Origin: Clostridia bacterium
Lineage (GTDB): Bacteria > Bacillota_A > Clostridia > Christensenellales > Aristaeellaceae
Direction: 5' to 3'
DNA length: 30,290 nt
Assembly: GCA_017938645.1 (NCBI GenBank)
Contig: JAGBBE010000122.1
Location: 1-30,290 of the forward strand
This document shows positions 1-7,697 of the stretch, piece after piece. How positions within the stretch are numbered: the stretch's first letter is position 1; each line of letters begins with the position of its first letter. The notes beneath the pieces are model-generated. The model was not told the DNA's origin, did not search any database, and was given only the letters and a program-made list of their open reading frames with translations. A program made the translations under genes and the position numbers.

Positions 1-316
1 CAACAGCAGCCTTGGCGTTCTCGCCGACCACGTTGTCGTCATTGGCGAACACAACGGTCTTGCCCAGGTACTCGCTCAGGCGCTCGGCCACGGGAGCCAG
101 AGAGAACTTCTCTTCGGGACCGTTCTTCGGCTTGCCCAGATGGCTGCACAGGATGACCTTGCCGCCGTCGGCAATCAGCTTCTTGATGGTGGGCAGAGCA
201 GCCACGATACGCTTATCGTTGGTGATCTTGCCTTCCTTCATAGGCACGTTAAAATCGCAGCGAACAAGGACTTTCTTACCGGACACCTGGATGTCGTCAA
301 TCGTCTTCTTAGCCAT
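1..316 (-). CDS. pgk: Phosphoglycerate kinase, N-terminal part (runs off the left edge)
   Basis: Phosphoglycerate kinase transfers phosphate from 1,3-bisphosphoglycerate to ADP in cytosolic glycolysis. Only about the first 105 residues are in the window. The visible part carries the family's N-terminal signatures: a [15 protein letters not shown] segment near residues 15-25, the conserved arginine region that binds 3-phosphoglycerate, and an [13 protein letters not shown] segment near residues 56-64. The ATG at 314-316 follows an AAGGAG ribosome binding site at a normal distance. It lies 64 bp downstream of cggR on the same strand, so it is probably cotranscribed from the cggR promoter. The usual intervening gap gene is missing. 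The identification is firm; the gene is incomplete only because of the window edge. Confidence 0.97.
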   Translation of the reverse strand, partial: MAKKTIDDIQVSGKKVLVRCDFNVPMKEGKITNDKRIVAALPTIKKLIADGGKVILCSHLGKPKNGPEEKFSLAPVAERLSEYLGKTVVFANDDNVVGENAKAAV

Positions 317-380
317 TGTGCACACTCCTTAAGTGTTGTTGAATTCCTTTATTGCAAACCCATTCGGGCAGCAAACAATG

Positions 381-1400
381 TTACATACCGAGGATGGCTC
401 TTGCAGCGCCTTCATCGGTGACAAGCATGGCATGCGCGCGGTTTTTCATAACAGCTGCGATGGCCTGTGCTTTTTTTGCGCCTGCCGCAACGGCAATCAG
501 CGCGCATCTGGGTTTGAGCGCTCCCAGATTCAGCGCGACGGTGGAAGCGGAGTAGACCAGCTTTCCGTCCTTGTTGAAGTAGCAGCCGTAAGCTTCGGCT
601 ACAGCTCCTTTGCGCATGACCTCCATCTCGACGTTTCCGGGCAGATGGCGCATCTGCGCCATTTCATCCGCCCTGCCGATGCCGTGCATGACGACGTCCG
701 CGCGTTCAAGCAGCGTGAGCGTTTCGTCGATTTCGCTGAGCCTGCGCATCTCGTTGAGCGCCTGCTCGTCCATGAGATCCGGCAGGTGCATCAGGCGGTG
801 ATGACCGCCGAGCCTGCGCGCCATCTCACTGGCAACGGTGTTGGCCTGCGTTTCCACCGATCTGCCGATGCCGCCTCTGGCCGGTACGACCATCACGTTC
901 ATGGGCGCGCTGTGCGGGATGGATGCAGCAACCTCGCGCATGGTGGTTCCGCCGGTCACAGCCAGCGTTGAGCCTGTCTGCAGGAAGCTGCGCAGCCTGA
1001 TGGCCGCGTTTCTGCCGACTTCGGAGAGCACATGCTCGTCGGTATCTGCGTTTCCCGGAACCACGCAGACTTTTTCCACACCCAGCGTTTCAGAAAGTTC
1101 CATTTCCAGCTTTGTGAGGCCTCTGAGGTCGCGGCTGAAAAGCCTTGCCATGGGAAGAATGTCCGTGGCTTCGGGCGTGAGGCTCATGCCTGCGGCGTCC
1201 AGAGATACCAGTCCGTGCTCCTTGAGAAGCATCGCAACCGTGCGAACCTCTCTTTCGGGCAGGTTGAGCCGCGCGGCAAGCTGTCTGCGTCCCACCGGCT
1301 GCAACGCGCCGATCCTTTCCAGCACCAGCGCCCTGCGCTCGATTTCCTGCGCCAGATCCGGCGCCAGCCGCTGCATCAGCGCGAAGGTATCGTCCTGCAT
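381..1400 (-). CDS. cggR: Central glycolytic genes regulator CggR (SorC/DeoR-like sugar-binding repressor)
   Basis: The product is about 339 residues: an N-terminal helix-turn-helix (roughly residues 20-75 with a GRRQLAARLNLPEREVR-type segment) and a SorC-family sugar-binding domain for the remainder (VTGGTTMREVA and VVPARGGIGRSVETQAN segments). In Bacillus, CggR represses the gap-pgk-tpi-pgm-eno operon and is relieved by fructose-1,6-bisphosphate. Position immediately before pgk supports that role here. An ATG also exists at 1413-1415, but the AGGAG overlaps that codon, whereas it sits 7-8 bases before the ATG at 1398-1400, so the later start is preferred. A promoter and a tandem CggR-like operator lie just upstream (1419-1488), which suggests autoregulation. 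Confidence 0.93.
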   Translation of the reverse strand: MQDDTFALMQRLAPDLAQEIERRALVLERIGALQPVGRRQLAARLNLPEREVRTVAMLLKEHGLVSLDAAGMSLTPEATDILPMARLFSRDLRGLTKLEMELSETLGVEKVCVVPGNADTDEHVLSEVGRNAAIRLRSFLQTGSTLAVTGGTTMREVAASIPHSAPMNVMVVPARGGIGRSVETQANTVASEMARRLGGHHRLMHLPDLMDEQALNEMRRLSEIDETLTLLERADVVMHGIGRADEMAQMRHLPGNVEMEVMRKGAVAEAYGCYFNKDGKLVYSASTVALNLGALKPRCALIAVAAGAKKAQAIAAVMKNRAHAMLVTDEGAARAILGM

Positions 1401-1418
1401 AGACACGCTCCTCATCGG

Positions 1419-1452
1419 GTCAATTTGCGTCCCGGTTGACCAAATTTATCCC
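1419..1452 (-). promoter_or_regulatory. Candidate CggR operator (two tandem half-sites)
   Basis: On the minus strand there are two direct half-sites: GGGATAAATTTGGTC (1452-1438) and CGGGACGCAAATTGAC (1434-1419). The second matches the first half of the known Bacillus subtilis operator pattern CGGGAC-N6-TGTC except for one base (TGAC). The first is a degenerate copy. The repeat period is 19 bp, close to the 20 bp in Bacillus. The site lies between the predicted transcription start and the ribosome binding site, as in Bacillus. Binding is inferred. Confidence 0.65.
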
Positions 1453-1459
1453 ACTTATC

Positions 1460-1488
1460 ATTATACAACAAACCCATCTGATAGGCAA
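1460..1488 (-). promoter_or_regulatory. Sigma-A type promoter of cggR-pgk
   Basis: On the minus strand, TTGCCT (1488-1483) and a perfect TATAAT (1465-1460) are separated by 17 bp. Transcription would start near 1453, just before the candidate CggR operator and about 50 bases before the cggR start codon. Confidence 0.75.
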
Positions 1489-1571
1489 GCTTTTTTGACA
1501 AAACATTCACAAATCCGGTGCTTCAACTCTCCTAAAAAGCTGCATATGCTTCTTTGACAGGAGGGATAACG

Positions 1572-1835
1572 ATGGCGGACAAACTGTATCTGATCGCTTC
1601 CATGAGCTCGCTGACGGCGGCCATTTACTTTCTGGCCATGCGCACCACGCCCGGCAGGGGCATCATGCGCATGATCGAACGTGTATGCATGGGCGCAGCA
1701 TTATGCTGGCTCTGTCATACGCTTCTTTCACCTCTGGGCTTTGAGATAGCACAAAGCCCGCTGGCAGCACTGTCAGCGGGCTATCTCGGTCTTCCGGGCG
1801 TGGCGCTTGCAGCGGTTATCGCCCATTGGCCGTGA
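1572..1835 (+). CDS. BofA-family small membrane protein (pro-sigma-K processing inhibitor type)
   Basis: This is an 87-residue, very hydrophobic protein with two to three membrane segments. Its C-terminal third (SPLAALSAGYLGLPGVALAAVI, of which the LGLPGVAL core is diagnostic) matches the conserved end of BofA, which in Bacillus holds the SpoIVFB protease inactive in the mother-cell membrane during sporulation. The start at 1572 is chosen because AGGAGGG lies 6-7 bases upstream; an ATG at 1554 has no such site. The stop codon directly abuts the thiI stop on the other strand. The assignment rests on this C-terminal motif and on size; a vegetative role cannot be excluded. Confidence 0.75.
   Translation: MADKLYLIASMSSLTAAIYFLAMRTTPGRGIMRMIERVCMGAALCWLCHTLLSPLGFEIAQSPLAALSAGYLGLPGVALAAVIAHWP
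1755..1782. other. Perfect 9-bp stem-loop inside bofA, antisense to the thiI 3' flank
   Basis: AGCCCGCTG (1755-1763) and CAGCGGGCT (1774-1782) form a perfect stem with a 10-base loop, and flanking GAGAT (1743-1747) and ATCTC (1783-1787) could extend it across a bulge. On the minus strand it begins 54 bases after the thiI stop. It could end thiI transcription or stabilise its mRNA, but only a short TTTG follows, so it is not a standard intrinsic terminator. Confidence 0.45.
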
Positions 1836-2981
1836 TTACAGTTCGATCACCTCAGTACCTTCAAGTGCAGCGGCAATGAGCGCCTCGCTGTCCAGCTTGC
1901 TTTCGCCTTCAAGGATGATATCCATCTTGGGCTTGGTGGCAGGATGACGGGGCGTGAAGACCGTGCAGCAGTCCTCATAAGGCAGGTTGGAGGTCTCATA
2001 GGTGCCGATCTTCTGGGCGATGGCAATGATTTCGGACTTGTCAAAGCCGATCAGCGGACGGAACACCGGCATATCGGATACGGCGTCGGTGCAGCTGAGA
2101 GCATGCATGGTCTGGCTGGCAACCTGACCGATGCTCTCACCGGTGATGAGCGCCTGAGAATGCTCCTTTTTGGCGATGGCATTGGCGATGCGCATCATGT
2201 AGCGGCGCATGATGACGGTGGTATAGTCCTCATGGCACTTTTCGTGGATCTGCATCTGAATCTCCGTGAAAGGAACCACATGCACGCGGATGCCGCACAG
2301 GCTCTCGGAAAGGATTCGTGCCAGATCCAGCACCTTTTCCCTTGCGCGCTCGCTGGTGTAGGGCGGAGAATTGAAGTGCACCGCGTCCACCGTTACGCCG
2401 CGCTTGGCGATCATCCATCCGGCCACGGGACTGTCGATGCCGCCGGACAGGAGGAGCGTGGCCTTGCCGTTGGAACCAACAGGCATGCCGCCTACCGCCA
2501 TGATCGGATGGGTGTACAGGTATGCCATGTCGCGGATTTCCACAGAAAGCACGGTGTCGGGCTTTTTGATATCCACATGCAGCTTGGGCAGGCGCTCGAG
2601 GATGTATCCGCCCATTTCCATGTTGATGGCGGGAGAATCCATGAAATAGCGCTTGTCGCTGCGGCGGGCATTGACCTTGAAGGAGCCTTCGCAGTCCTTG
2701 AGCAGTTCCACCGCCTGATCACAGATCGCGGTAAAATCGCCCTTTTCCATTTCGATGGCGCGGCATACACTGTGTACGCCAAACACCTTGGTCACGCGGC
2801 GGATGGCTTCTTCCATGTCGGTAACGTCGCTGACATACACGCGGCTGTCGCTCAGCCACACACGGCCTCCAACCTCCTGCACAGCGCTGCGCACGCGGGC
2901 TACCAGCTTGCGCAGAAATACCGGGCGATTGAGGCCCTTCAAAAAGATCTCGCCGAAGCGGACCTGCAAAACTTCTCTCAT
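1836..2981 (-). CDS. thiI: tRNA 4-thiouridine synthetase ThiI
   Basis: ThiI adenylates U8 of tRNA and inserts sulfur to give 4-thiouridine; in many bacteria it also supplies sulfur for the thiazole of thiamin. The 381-residue product has the expected order: N-terminal ferredoxin-like region (1-60), THUMP domain (about 60-165) and PP-loop ATPase domain with SGGIDSP at residues 179-185. A CCTVF cysteine pair near residue 338 fits the ThiI active cysteine region. There is no C-terminal rhodanese domain, which matches ThiI proteins that take sulfur directly from a cysteine desulfurase. Such an enzyme is encoded 22 bp upstream. AGGAGG precedes the ATG at 2979-2981. Its stop abuts the bofA stop with no intervening base. 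Confidence 0.96.
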   Translation of the reverse strand: MREVLQVRFGEIFLKGLNRPVFLRKLVARVRSAVQEVGGRVWLSDSRVYVSDVTDMEEAIRRVTKVFGVHSVCRAIEMEKGDFTAICDQAVELLKDCEGSFKVNARRSDKRYFMDSPAINMEMGGYILERLPKLHVDIKKPDTVLSVEIRDMAYLYTHPIMAVGGMPVGSNGKATLLLSGGIDSPVAGWMIAKRGVTVDAVHFNSPPYTSERAREKVLDLARILSESLCGIRVHVVPFTEIQMQIHEKCHEDYTTVIMRRYMMRIANAIAKKEHSQALITGESIGQVASQTMHALSCTDAVSDMPVFRPLIGFDKSEIIAIAQKIGTYETSNLPYEDCCTVFTPRHPATKPKMDIILEGESKLDSEALIAAALEGTEVIEL

Positions 2982-3003
2982 GAGGATTGCCTCCTGAATC
3001 TGG

Positions 3004-4155
3004 TCAGCGGCGCGTGAAACGACGCAGCATGATAACTTTTTCGATGATTTTTTCCGCGGTCATTTTTATCTCGTCCATCGTATTCTCAGGACAGAGGCTG
3101 ATGCGGATTGCGCCGTCCATCACGGCGTTGGAACACTTCATAGCAGCAAGCACAGAAGAATGCTTGCCCTTCTTGGATGAACAGGCCGAGCCGGTTCCCA
3201 CCAGGATTCCATCGCTTTCCAGCGCATGCAGAAGCGTTTCTGCACGCACCGGCGGGAACGCTGCATTGAGGATGTGTCCGGCACTCATGGGATCATCCGC
3301 CGCAAGACCCACCACCTGCATTTCCGGCAGCGCTTCCTGAAGAAGGCGGACAAGCTCCTTTTTGAGCCCCGTCATGCGTTCCAGCCTATCCTGCGGATAG
3401 CATTCCACAGCAGCTTTTAAGCCCGCAATACCGACGGTATTTTCCGTGCCGCTGCGCAGATTGTTCTGCTGGCCGCCTCCTGCAATCTGAGGACGAATCC
3501 TGTGTCCGTCGCGCAAAACCAGAGCGCCGACGCCCTTGGGTCCATGAATCTTGTGCGCGCTCAACGCATAGGACTGCACTTTCAGCTTGCGGAAAGAAAA
3601 CGGAACACGCAGGAAGCCCTGCACGCCGTCCACGTGGATCGCAGCCTGCGGAGCAAGACGGTCGCGGAGCGCACAGATTTCCTCCAGCGGCATAATGACG
3701 CCGGTTTCGTTACACACATGCATCACGCAGATAAGCTGCGTGTTTTCGCCAAGCATGGCTTCCAGTGCGTCAAGATCCACGCTTCCCGTCTGCGTCAGCG
3801 GAATTTCGCGCGCCTTGCTGCCATAGCGCGTTTCAGCCTCCAGACAGGCGTTTTTGACCGCAGCATGCTCAGCGGCAGTGTAGAGCACCTCGCCGGGCTT
3901 CCGCTGACCCTGCAGCCAGCCCCAGATAGCAAGGTTGTCGCTCTCCGTTCCGCCGGAAGTAAAGAGCACATTCTTTTCGTTGGCCTGTAGCGCAGAAGCA
4001 ATCACCCTGCGCGCATCCGACATGGCACGCTCGGCATGCATGGCCGGTGCATAAAGCGCAGAGGGATTGAAGTAATTCGAAAGCATGCTTTCGTTCATCG
4101 CATCCACGCAGGCCTGACAGGGCTTCGTAGTTGCGCTGTTATCCAAATAAACCAT
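3004..4155 (-). CDS. iscS: Cysteine desulfurase (NifS/IscS type), probable sulfur donor for ThiI
   Basis: This PLP enzyme of 383 residues would remove sulfur from cysteine as a persulfide for tRNA thiolation and possibly Fe-S clusters. Visible landmarks are the N-terminal YLDNSATT, the PLP histidine region (AEHAAVKN), the HVDGVQ aspartate segment, the Schiff-base lysine in SAHKIHGPKG (K202) and the catalytic cysteine in GTGSACSSKKG (C325). The SACSS loop with a following lysine-rich stretch is typical of Gram-positive stand-alone desulfurases rather than the proteobacterial IscS of the isc operon. It ends 22 bp before thiI and starts 2 bp after the preceding gene, with GGAG in the overlap region, so translation is probably coupled. 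Confidence 0.95.
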   Translation of the reverse strand: MVYLDNSATTKPCQACVDAMNESMLSNYFNPSALYAPAMHAERAMSDARRVIASALQANEKNVLFTSGGTESDNLAIWGWLQGQRKPGEVLYTAAEHAAVKNACLEAETRYGSKAREIPLTQTGSVDLDALEAMLGENTQLICVMHVCNETGVIMPLEEICALRDRLAPQAAIHVDGVQGFLRVPFSFRKLKVQSYALSAHKIHGPKGVGALVLRDGHRIRPQIAGGGQQNNLRSGTENTVGIAGLKAAVECYPQDRLERMTGLKKELVRLLQEALPEMQVVGLAADDPMSAGHILNAAFPPVRAETLLHALESDGILVGTGSACSSKKGKHSSVLAAMKCSNAVMDGAIRISLCPENTMDEIKMTAEKIIEKVIMLRRFTRR

Positions 4156-4157
4156 GC

Positions 4158-4691
4158 TTACTCCTGATACGCGCCCTGCGGCAGATACTTGCGGATCATA
4201 CCGACCAGTTCTTCGGAAGGCTCAAGAATGATGATGTTCTTGTTGGTGTCCTTCTGATAGTAGAAATAGTACAGCTTGGCGTCGCGGTTGAGGAACCAGT
4301 TGCGCTTCTTAAGACCGGGCATATTGATGATCTTGCGGAAGTTATTGGAATCCACCGGGCCGAAAGCTTCTACATTCTTAACGCGCATGGTGCCCAGCGT
4401 CTTGCGCTTCTGGTTATTAAACACCTGAGCAAAGTCCAGATCGCCGTTGGTGAAGGTGTACTCGTATTCAGTCTTGAGACGGTCGCGGCGCAGGAACAGC
4501 AGCACGGCGATGCCGATCATGACCGCCGTTTCAATCAGAGCGGGAATGCTGAAATCGTAGAGAAGAACATTCACCATAAACATACCCATAAGTGCGGCAA
4601 CGACCATCGTAATGGTTGCAAACAGATGCGCGATGTTCTGCATGGCACGGTTACGCTTGACAACGACTTCTTCCATAAAGTGATCCATCAT
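4158..4691 (-). CDS. Membrane protein of unknown function, resembling the DUF6106 family
   Basis: A 177-residue protein with two adjacent membrane segments (about residues 22-42 and 48-67: MVVAALMGMFMVNVLLY and ALIETAVMIGIAVLLFL), followed by a soluble C-terminal domain rich in basic and aromatic residues (LKTEYEYTFTNGDLDF..., KLYYFYYQKDTNKNI). The layout resembles bacterial PH-like, membrane-anchored domains; I associate it with the clostridial DUF6106 family from memory, at moderate confidence. GGAGG lies 8 bases before the first of two adjacent ATG codons. It sits 17 bp after a YuiD-like gene and 2 bp before the desulfurase, so it belongs to the same operon. No catalytic motif is seen. Confidence 0.75.
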   Translation of the reverse strand: MMDHFMEEVVVKRNRAMQNIAHLFATITMVVAALMGMFMVNVLLYDFSIPALIETAVMIGIAVLLFLRRDRLKTEYEYTFTNGDLDFAQVFNNQKRKTLGTMRVKNVEAFGPVDSNNFRKIINMPGLKKRNWFLNRDAKLYYFYYQKDTNKNIIILEPSEELVGMIRKYLPQGAYQE

Positions 4692-4708
4692 AATGAAATC
4701 CTCCCATT

Positions 4709-5170
4709 TTACATCAGAATGAAGAGATAATACACACCTACAACCAGCAGACCTACAATCACACCGCCGAATACTTCAACGGGTTTATGTCCGACCAGTT
4801 CCTTGAGTTCCCGGTCAGAAATCGGCTTTCCTTCCAGAATGGCGTCCCTGAGAATCTGGTTGATAATCGCAGCCTGACGGCCTGTTTCGCGGCGGACGCC
4901 GGTTGCGTCATACATGACGATGAACGCCAGAACCACCGCAACAGCGAAAACCGGTTTGTCAAAGCCTTCCAGAAGGCCGACCATGATGGCCGAGGCAATG
5001 ACCATGGCCGTGTGGGAACTGGGCATGCCGCCCGAACCGAAAAACCGTCTCAAATCCCACTTGTGCTCAACCAGATAGTAAATCGGTATCTTCGCACCCT
5101 GTGCAAAGAACCAGCCGAGCAGCGCCGCAAAAAGGACGTGATTGTTCAGAATACCTGCGACAGAATGCAA
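4709..5170 (-). CDS. Divergent PAP2 family membrane protein (DUF212, YuiD type)
   Basis: A 153-residue integral membrane protein. The conserved blocks of the DUF212/YuiD family are all present: FGSGGMPSSHTA (about residues 43-54), YDATGVRRETGRQA (about 88-101) and GHKPVEVFGG (about 127-136). The PSSH block resembles the phosphatase motif of acid phosphatase/vanadium haloperoxidase enzymes, which suggests lipid phosphate chemistry, but the substrate is unknown. Position 45 bp after ispA, a prenyl diphosphate synthase, is suggestive of isoprenyl phosphate handling (inference). The start is a TTG at 5168-5170: no in-frame ATG or GTG exists nearby, and GGAGAGG lies at a normal distance upstream. 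Confidence 0.9.
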   Translation of the reverse strand: MHSVAGILNNHVLFAALLGWFFAQGAKIPIYYLVEHKWDLRRFFGSGGMPSSHTAMVIASAIMVGLLEGFDKPVFAVAVVLAFIVMYDATGVRRETGRQAAIINQILRDAILEGKPISDRELKELVGHKPVEVFGGVIVGLLVVGVYYLFILM

Positions 5171-5215
5171 ATGCGTTCCTCTCCTTATGATTGCGTTCTA
5201 TTCATGATACAACAT

Positions 5216-6136
5216 TCACATCTGGCGCGCAAGTGTCTTCAGTGCAAGTTCGGACAAAAACTCTGCACGCTCGCCAAAAAGCTTCATGGCATTCACAGCG
5301 TCATCCAGCGCCTGTCTGGCATCCTGACGGGCCTGTTCCACACCGCACACGGCAGGCCAGGTCATCTTGCCGCGCTGAGCGTCCATGCCGGTTTCCTTGC
5401 CGAGCATTCTGACGTCGCCCTCCAGATCGAGCAAATCGTCCTGAATCTGGAACGAAAGGCCCAGACCGCGTCCGTATGCGCGTCCGGCTTCAAGCTGCTC
5501 TTCCGTGGCTCCGGCAAGCATCAGTCCTGCCACCACAGGAGCCGTGAGAAGGTCTGCCGTCTTGTGCAGATGAATGTAGCGCACGCTCTCTTTGGTGGGT
5601 GCGTGACCTTCCAGTTTCACATCCAGCGTCTGACCGGCAATCATGCCCGTCACGCCGGCTCGCATGGCGATCTCGCGCATTGCCTTCACAGCCAGCGCGG
5701 GATTTTCCGCGGTGAAAGGAGCGTTCAGCATGGTTTCATAGGCCATGTTAAGCAGACCGTCACCCGCCAGGATCGCCATGTTTTCGCCAAATACGCGGTG
5801 GTTGGTGGGCTTGCCGCGACGAAGCGCATCGTCATCCATCGCAGGAAGATCATCATGGATAAGCGAATAGGTGTGGATCATCTCCAGCGCGCAGGCGTAC
5901 GGCACCACGTTTTGCCAGTCATCCCTCAGGAGATGATAGGCGGCCAGCAGCAGCACCGGACGGATTCGCTTGCCGGGCAGAAGCAGGCTGTATCGCATGG
6001 CGCTGCGCAGCGGCTGCGGAGGCATATTTTCTGCCGGACTGGCTTCATCGGGTTCCACTACAGGCTCTTCGCCTTCCTGCATAAGCATCGGAAAAAGCTT
6101 TAATGCCTCTTCCACAGCGGCATGATACTGATTCAT
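5216..6136 (-). CDS. ispA: Polyprenyl diphosphate synthase (farnesyl diphosphate synthase type)
   Basis: The enzyme condenses isopentenyl diphosphate with allylic diphosphates to make C15 (or longer) prenyl diphosphates in the cytosol, feeding undecaprenyl phosphate and quinone pathways. The 306-residue sequence has GKRIRP (residues 55-60), the first aspartate-rich motif DDLPAMDDD (95-103) with a two-residue insertion between aspartates, typical of bacterial IspA, and the second DDLLD (233-237), followed by GKETGMDAQRGK. The N-terminal 40 residues are acidic and proline-rich and probably lie outside the catalytic fold. A short AAGGA lies close to the ATG. It starts 5 bp after xseB, the usual xseB-ispA order in Firmicutes. 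Confidence 0.95.
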   Translation of the reverse strand: MNQYHAAVEEALKLFPMLMQEGEEPVVEPDEASPAENMPPQPLRSAMRYSLLLPGKRIRPVLLLAAYHLLRDDWQNVVPYACALEMIHTYSLIHDDLPAMDDDALRRGKPTNHRVFGENMAILAGDGLLNMAYETMLNAPFTAENPALAVKAMREIAMRAGVTGMIAGQTLDVKLEGHAPTKESVRYIHLHKTADLLTAPVVAGLMLAGATEEQLEAGRAYGRGLGLSFQIQDDLLDLEGDVRMLGKETGMDAQRGKMTWPAVCGVEQARQDARQALDDAVNAMKLFGERAEFLSELALKTLARQM

Positions 6137-6141
6137 CGTCC

Positions 6142-6423
6142 TTATCCCCTTTCATCCAGTTCATCCAGCAGCGATCCCTGCCGGACAACGTCAGTGGGTA
6201 CAGCCTGTGGCTTGCCGTCAACGCCCGAAATAACCTCCTGCATGCGGCCTTCGGCACTATCCAGTTTGCTGGTGAGCTCGTTGGAAAGCTTTACGCCTTC
6301 CTCATAGAGCTTCAGCAGTTCGTCCAACGGCAGTTCGCCTCGCTCCATCTGTTCGGCAATGGCTTCCAGTCGGCTGAGTCCTTCTTCAAAGCTCATGGCT
6401 TTGGATGTTTTTCTCGCAGCCAT
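6142..6423 (-). CDS. xseB: Exodeoxyribonuclease VII small subunit
   Basis: XseB is the small helical subunit that assembles in several copies on XseA to form exonuclease VII, which degrades single-stranded DNA from both ends. The product has the family core MSFEEGLSRLEAIAEQME...LPLDELLKLYEEGVKLS in residues 10-55, then an extended acidic tail with LDELDE near the end. Two ATG codons are possible. The first (6430-6432) overlaps the xseA stop as ATGA but touches the GAGAGG with no spacing. The second (6421-6423) lies 9 bases from GAGAGG and is chosen, giving 93 residues. Adjacent xseA confirms the call. Confidence 0.93.
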   Translation of the reverse strand: MAARKTSKAMSFEEGLSRLEAIAEQMERGELPLDELLKLYEEGVKLSNELTSKLDSAEGRMQEVISGVDGKPQAVPTDVVRQGSLLDELDERG

Positions 6424-6428
6424 GTCAT

Positions 6429-7697
6429 TCATCCTCTCATTACATCGTCAACGGTTGTCTGCACTCTTCCATCCGCCATATGCACCGTGAGGCTGTCGCC
6501 TGCGCTGATCATCTCCACGCCGCGAACAACGCTTCCCTTGCGCGTAACCACGGCGTATCCGCGCTTCATGGTTTCCATCGGACCTGACGCATGCAGTCTG
6601 AGCGAGGCTTTCTCAAGCCTGCTTCGCTGTGCGGCAAGCAGTGCTTTTGTCTGCGGTTCAAGAACTGCAGAGGCAGCTGCAATGCGTGCATGTCTGGAAG
6701 CAAAAGCATTTGCCATCAACGTGTCCAGCCTGACTCTGGCTGCTGTCAGCGAAGCAATCATGCGTTCGCGGCGCTGTGCAGGTGAAAAATCCGCCAGACG
6801 TTTTTGCAGCTGCGAAAGTGCGAGACGCTTGCGGCTGATTTTCTGATGAAGGGCTTTTTCCATTCGTTCCTTCATCAAATCCACAGCATTCAGGAGCGTT
6901 TCCTTCTCTGGAACCGCCATTTCTGCCGCAGCAGAAGGCGTGGGTGCACGCAGATCAGCTACAAAATCGGCAATCGTAAAGTCCGTCTCATGACCTACGG
7001 CGCTTACAACCGGCGTGTCACAAAGCGCAATTGCCCGCGCCACCCGTTCCTCGTTGAATGCCCAAAGATCCTCCATGCTGCCGCCGCCGCGACCGACGAT
7101 GATGACGTCAACCTCCGGCATTTCATCCAGCAGCATGATTCCCTCAGCGATTTCCCTTGCCGCGCCTTCACCCTGCACCTTGACCGGGCGCAGATACAGC
7201 GGAATTCCCGGATAACGCCGCCATGCAACGCGCGTGATATCATGTACCACAGCGCCGGTTTTGCTGGTGACGATGCCAATTCCGCGCGGCAGAAGAGGCA
7301 GCTGCTTCTTCAGAGATGGATCAAACATCCCTTCCGCAGCCAGCTTTTGCTTGAGCGCTTCAAACTGGAGGTAGAGATCCCCTACTCCGTCCGGCTCCAT
7401 GGCATCTGCATAGAACTGATATGAACCCGTCTTTGTATAGAGTCCCACGCTTCCTATGACGCGGACGCGCTGACCGTTTTCCGGACGAAAACGCACACTC
7501 ATGGCCGACTGACGGAACATCGCGCAGTTGATTGCGGCTTCCTCATCCTTCAGCGTAAAGTACCAGTGTCCAGTTACATGACGCTTGAAATTGCTGATTT
7601 CACCCGTCAGACACACGCCACGCAGCATGGGATCGGACGCAAGCGAACGGCGGACGTACTCATTGAGCTGAGAAACCGTTAAAGTGAGACTTTTCAC
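6429..7697 (-). CDS. xseA: Exodeoxyribonuclease VII large subunit
   Basis: This is the catalytic subunit of exonuclease VII, 422 residues, near the usual family length. The N-terminal OB-fold DNA-binding domain (about 1-100) includes [12 protein letters not shown] and [11 protein letters not shown]...GHWYFTLKD. The catalytic domain carries [12 protein letters not shown], the [19 protein letters not shown] block and the [22 protein letters not shown] block (the last named as a region, about 235-256). A long helical region follows, then a KRGYAVVT segment near 383-390. It starts with GTG at 7695-7697, overlapping the folD stop by four bases (GTGA), which implies translational coupling. The ribosome binding site is weak (GGCGG). 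Confidence 0.96.
   Translation of the reverse strand: MKSLTLTVSQLNEYVRRSLASDPMLRGVCLTGEISNFKRHVTGHWYFTLKDEEAAINCAMFRQSAMSVRFRPENGQRVRVIGSVGLYTKTGSYQFYADAMEPDGVGDLYLQFEALKQKLAAEGMFDPSLKKQLPLLPRGIGIVTSKTGAVVHDITRVAWRRYPGIPLYLRPVKVQGEGAAREIAEGIMLLDEMPEVDVIIVGRGGGSMEDLWAFNEERVARAIALCDTPVVSAVGHETDFTIADFVADLRAPTPSAAAEMAVPEKETLLNAVDLMKERMEKALHQKISRKRLALSQLQKRLADFSPAQRRERMIASLTAARVRLDTLMANAFASRHARIAAASAVLEPQTKALLAAQRSRLEKASLRLHASGPMETMKRGYAVVTRKGSVVRGVEMISAGDSLTVHMADGRVQTTVDDVMRG

Noticed and set aside
1495..1550. TTGACA at 1495-1500 and CATATGCT at 1543-1550 as a promoter for bofA
   Set aside because: No -10 element lies at a proper distance from the TTGACA, and the CATATGCT has no matching sporulation-sigma -35 at the right spacing. 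The bofA promoter is not identified.
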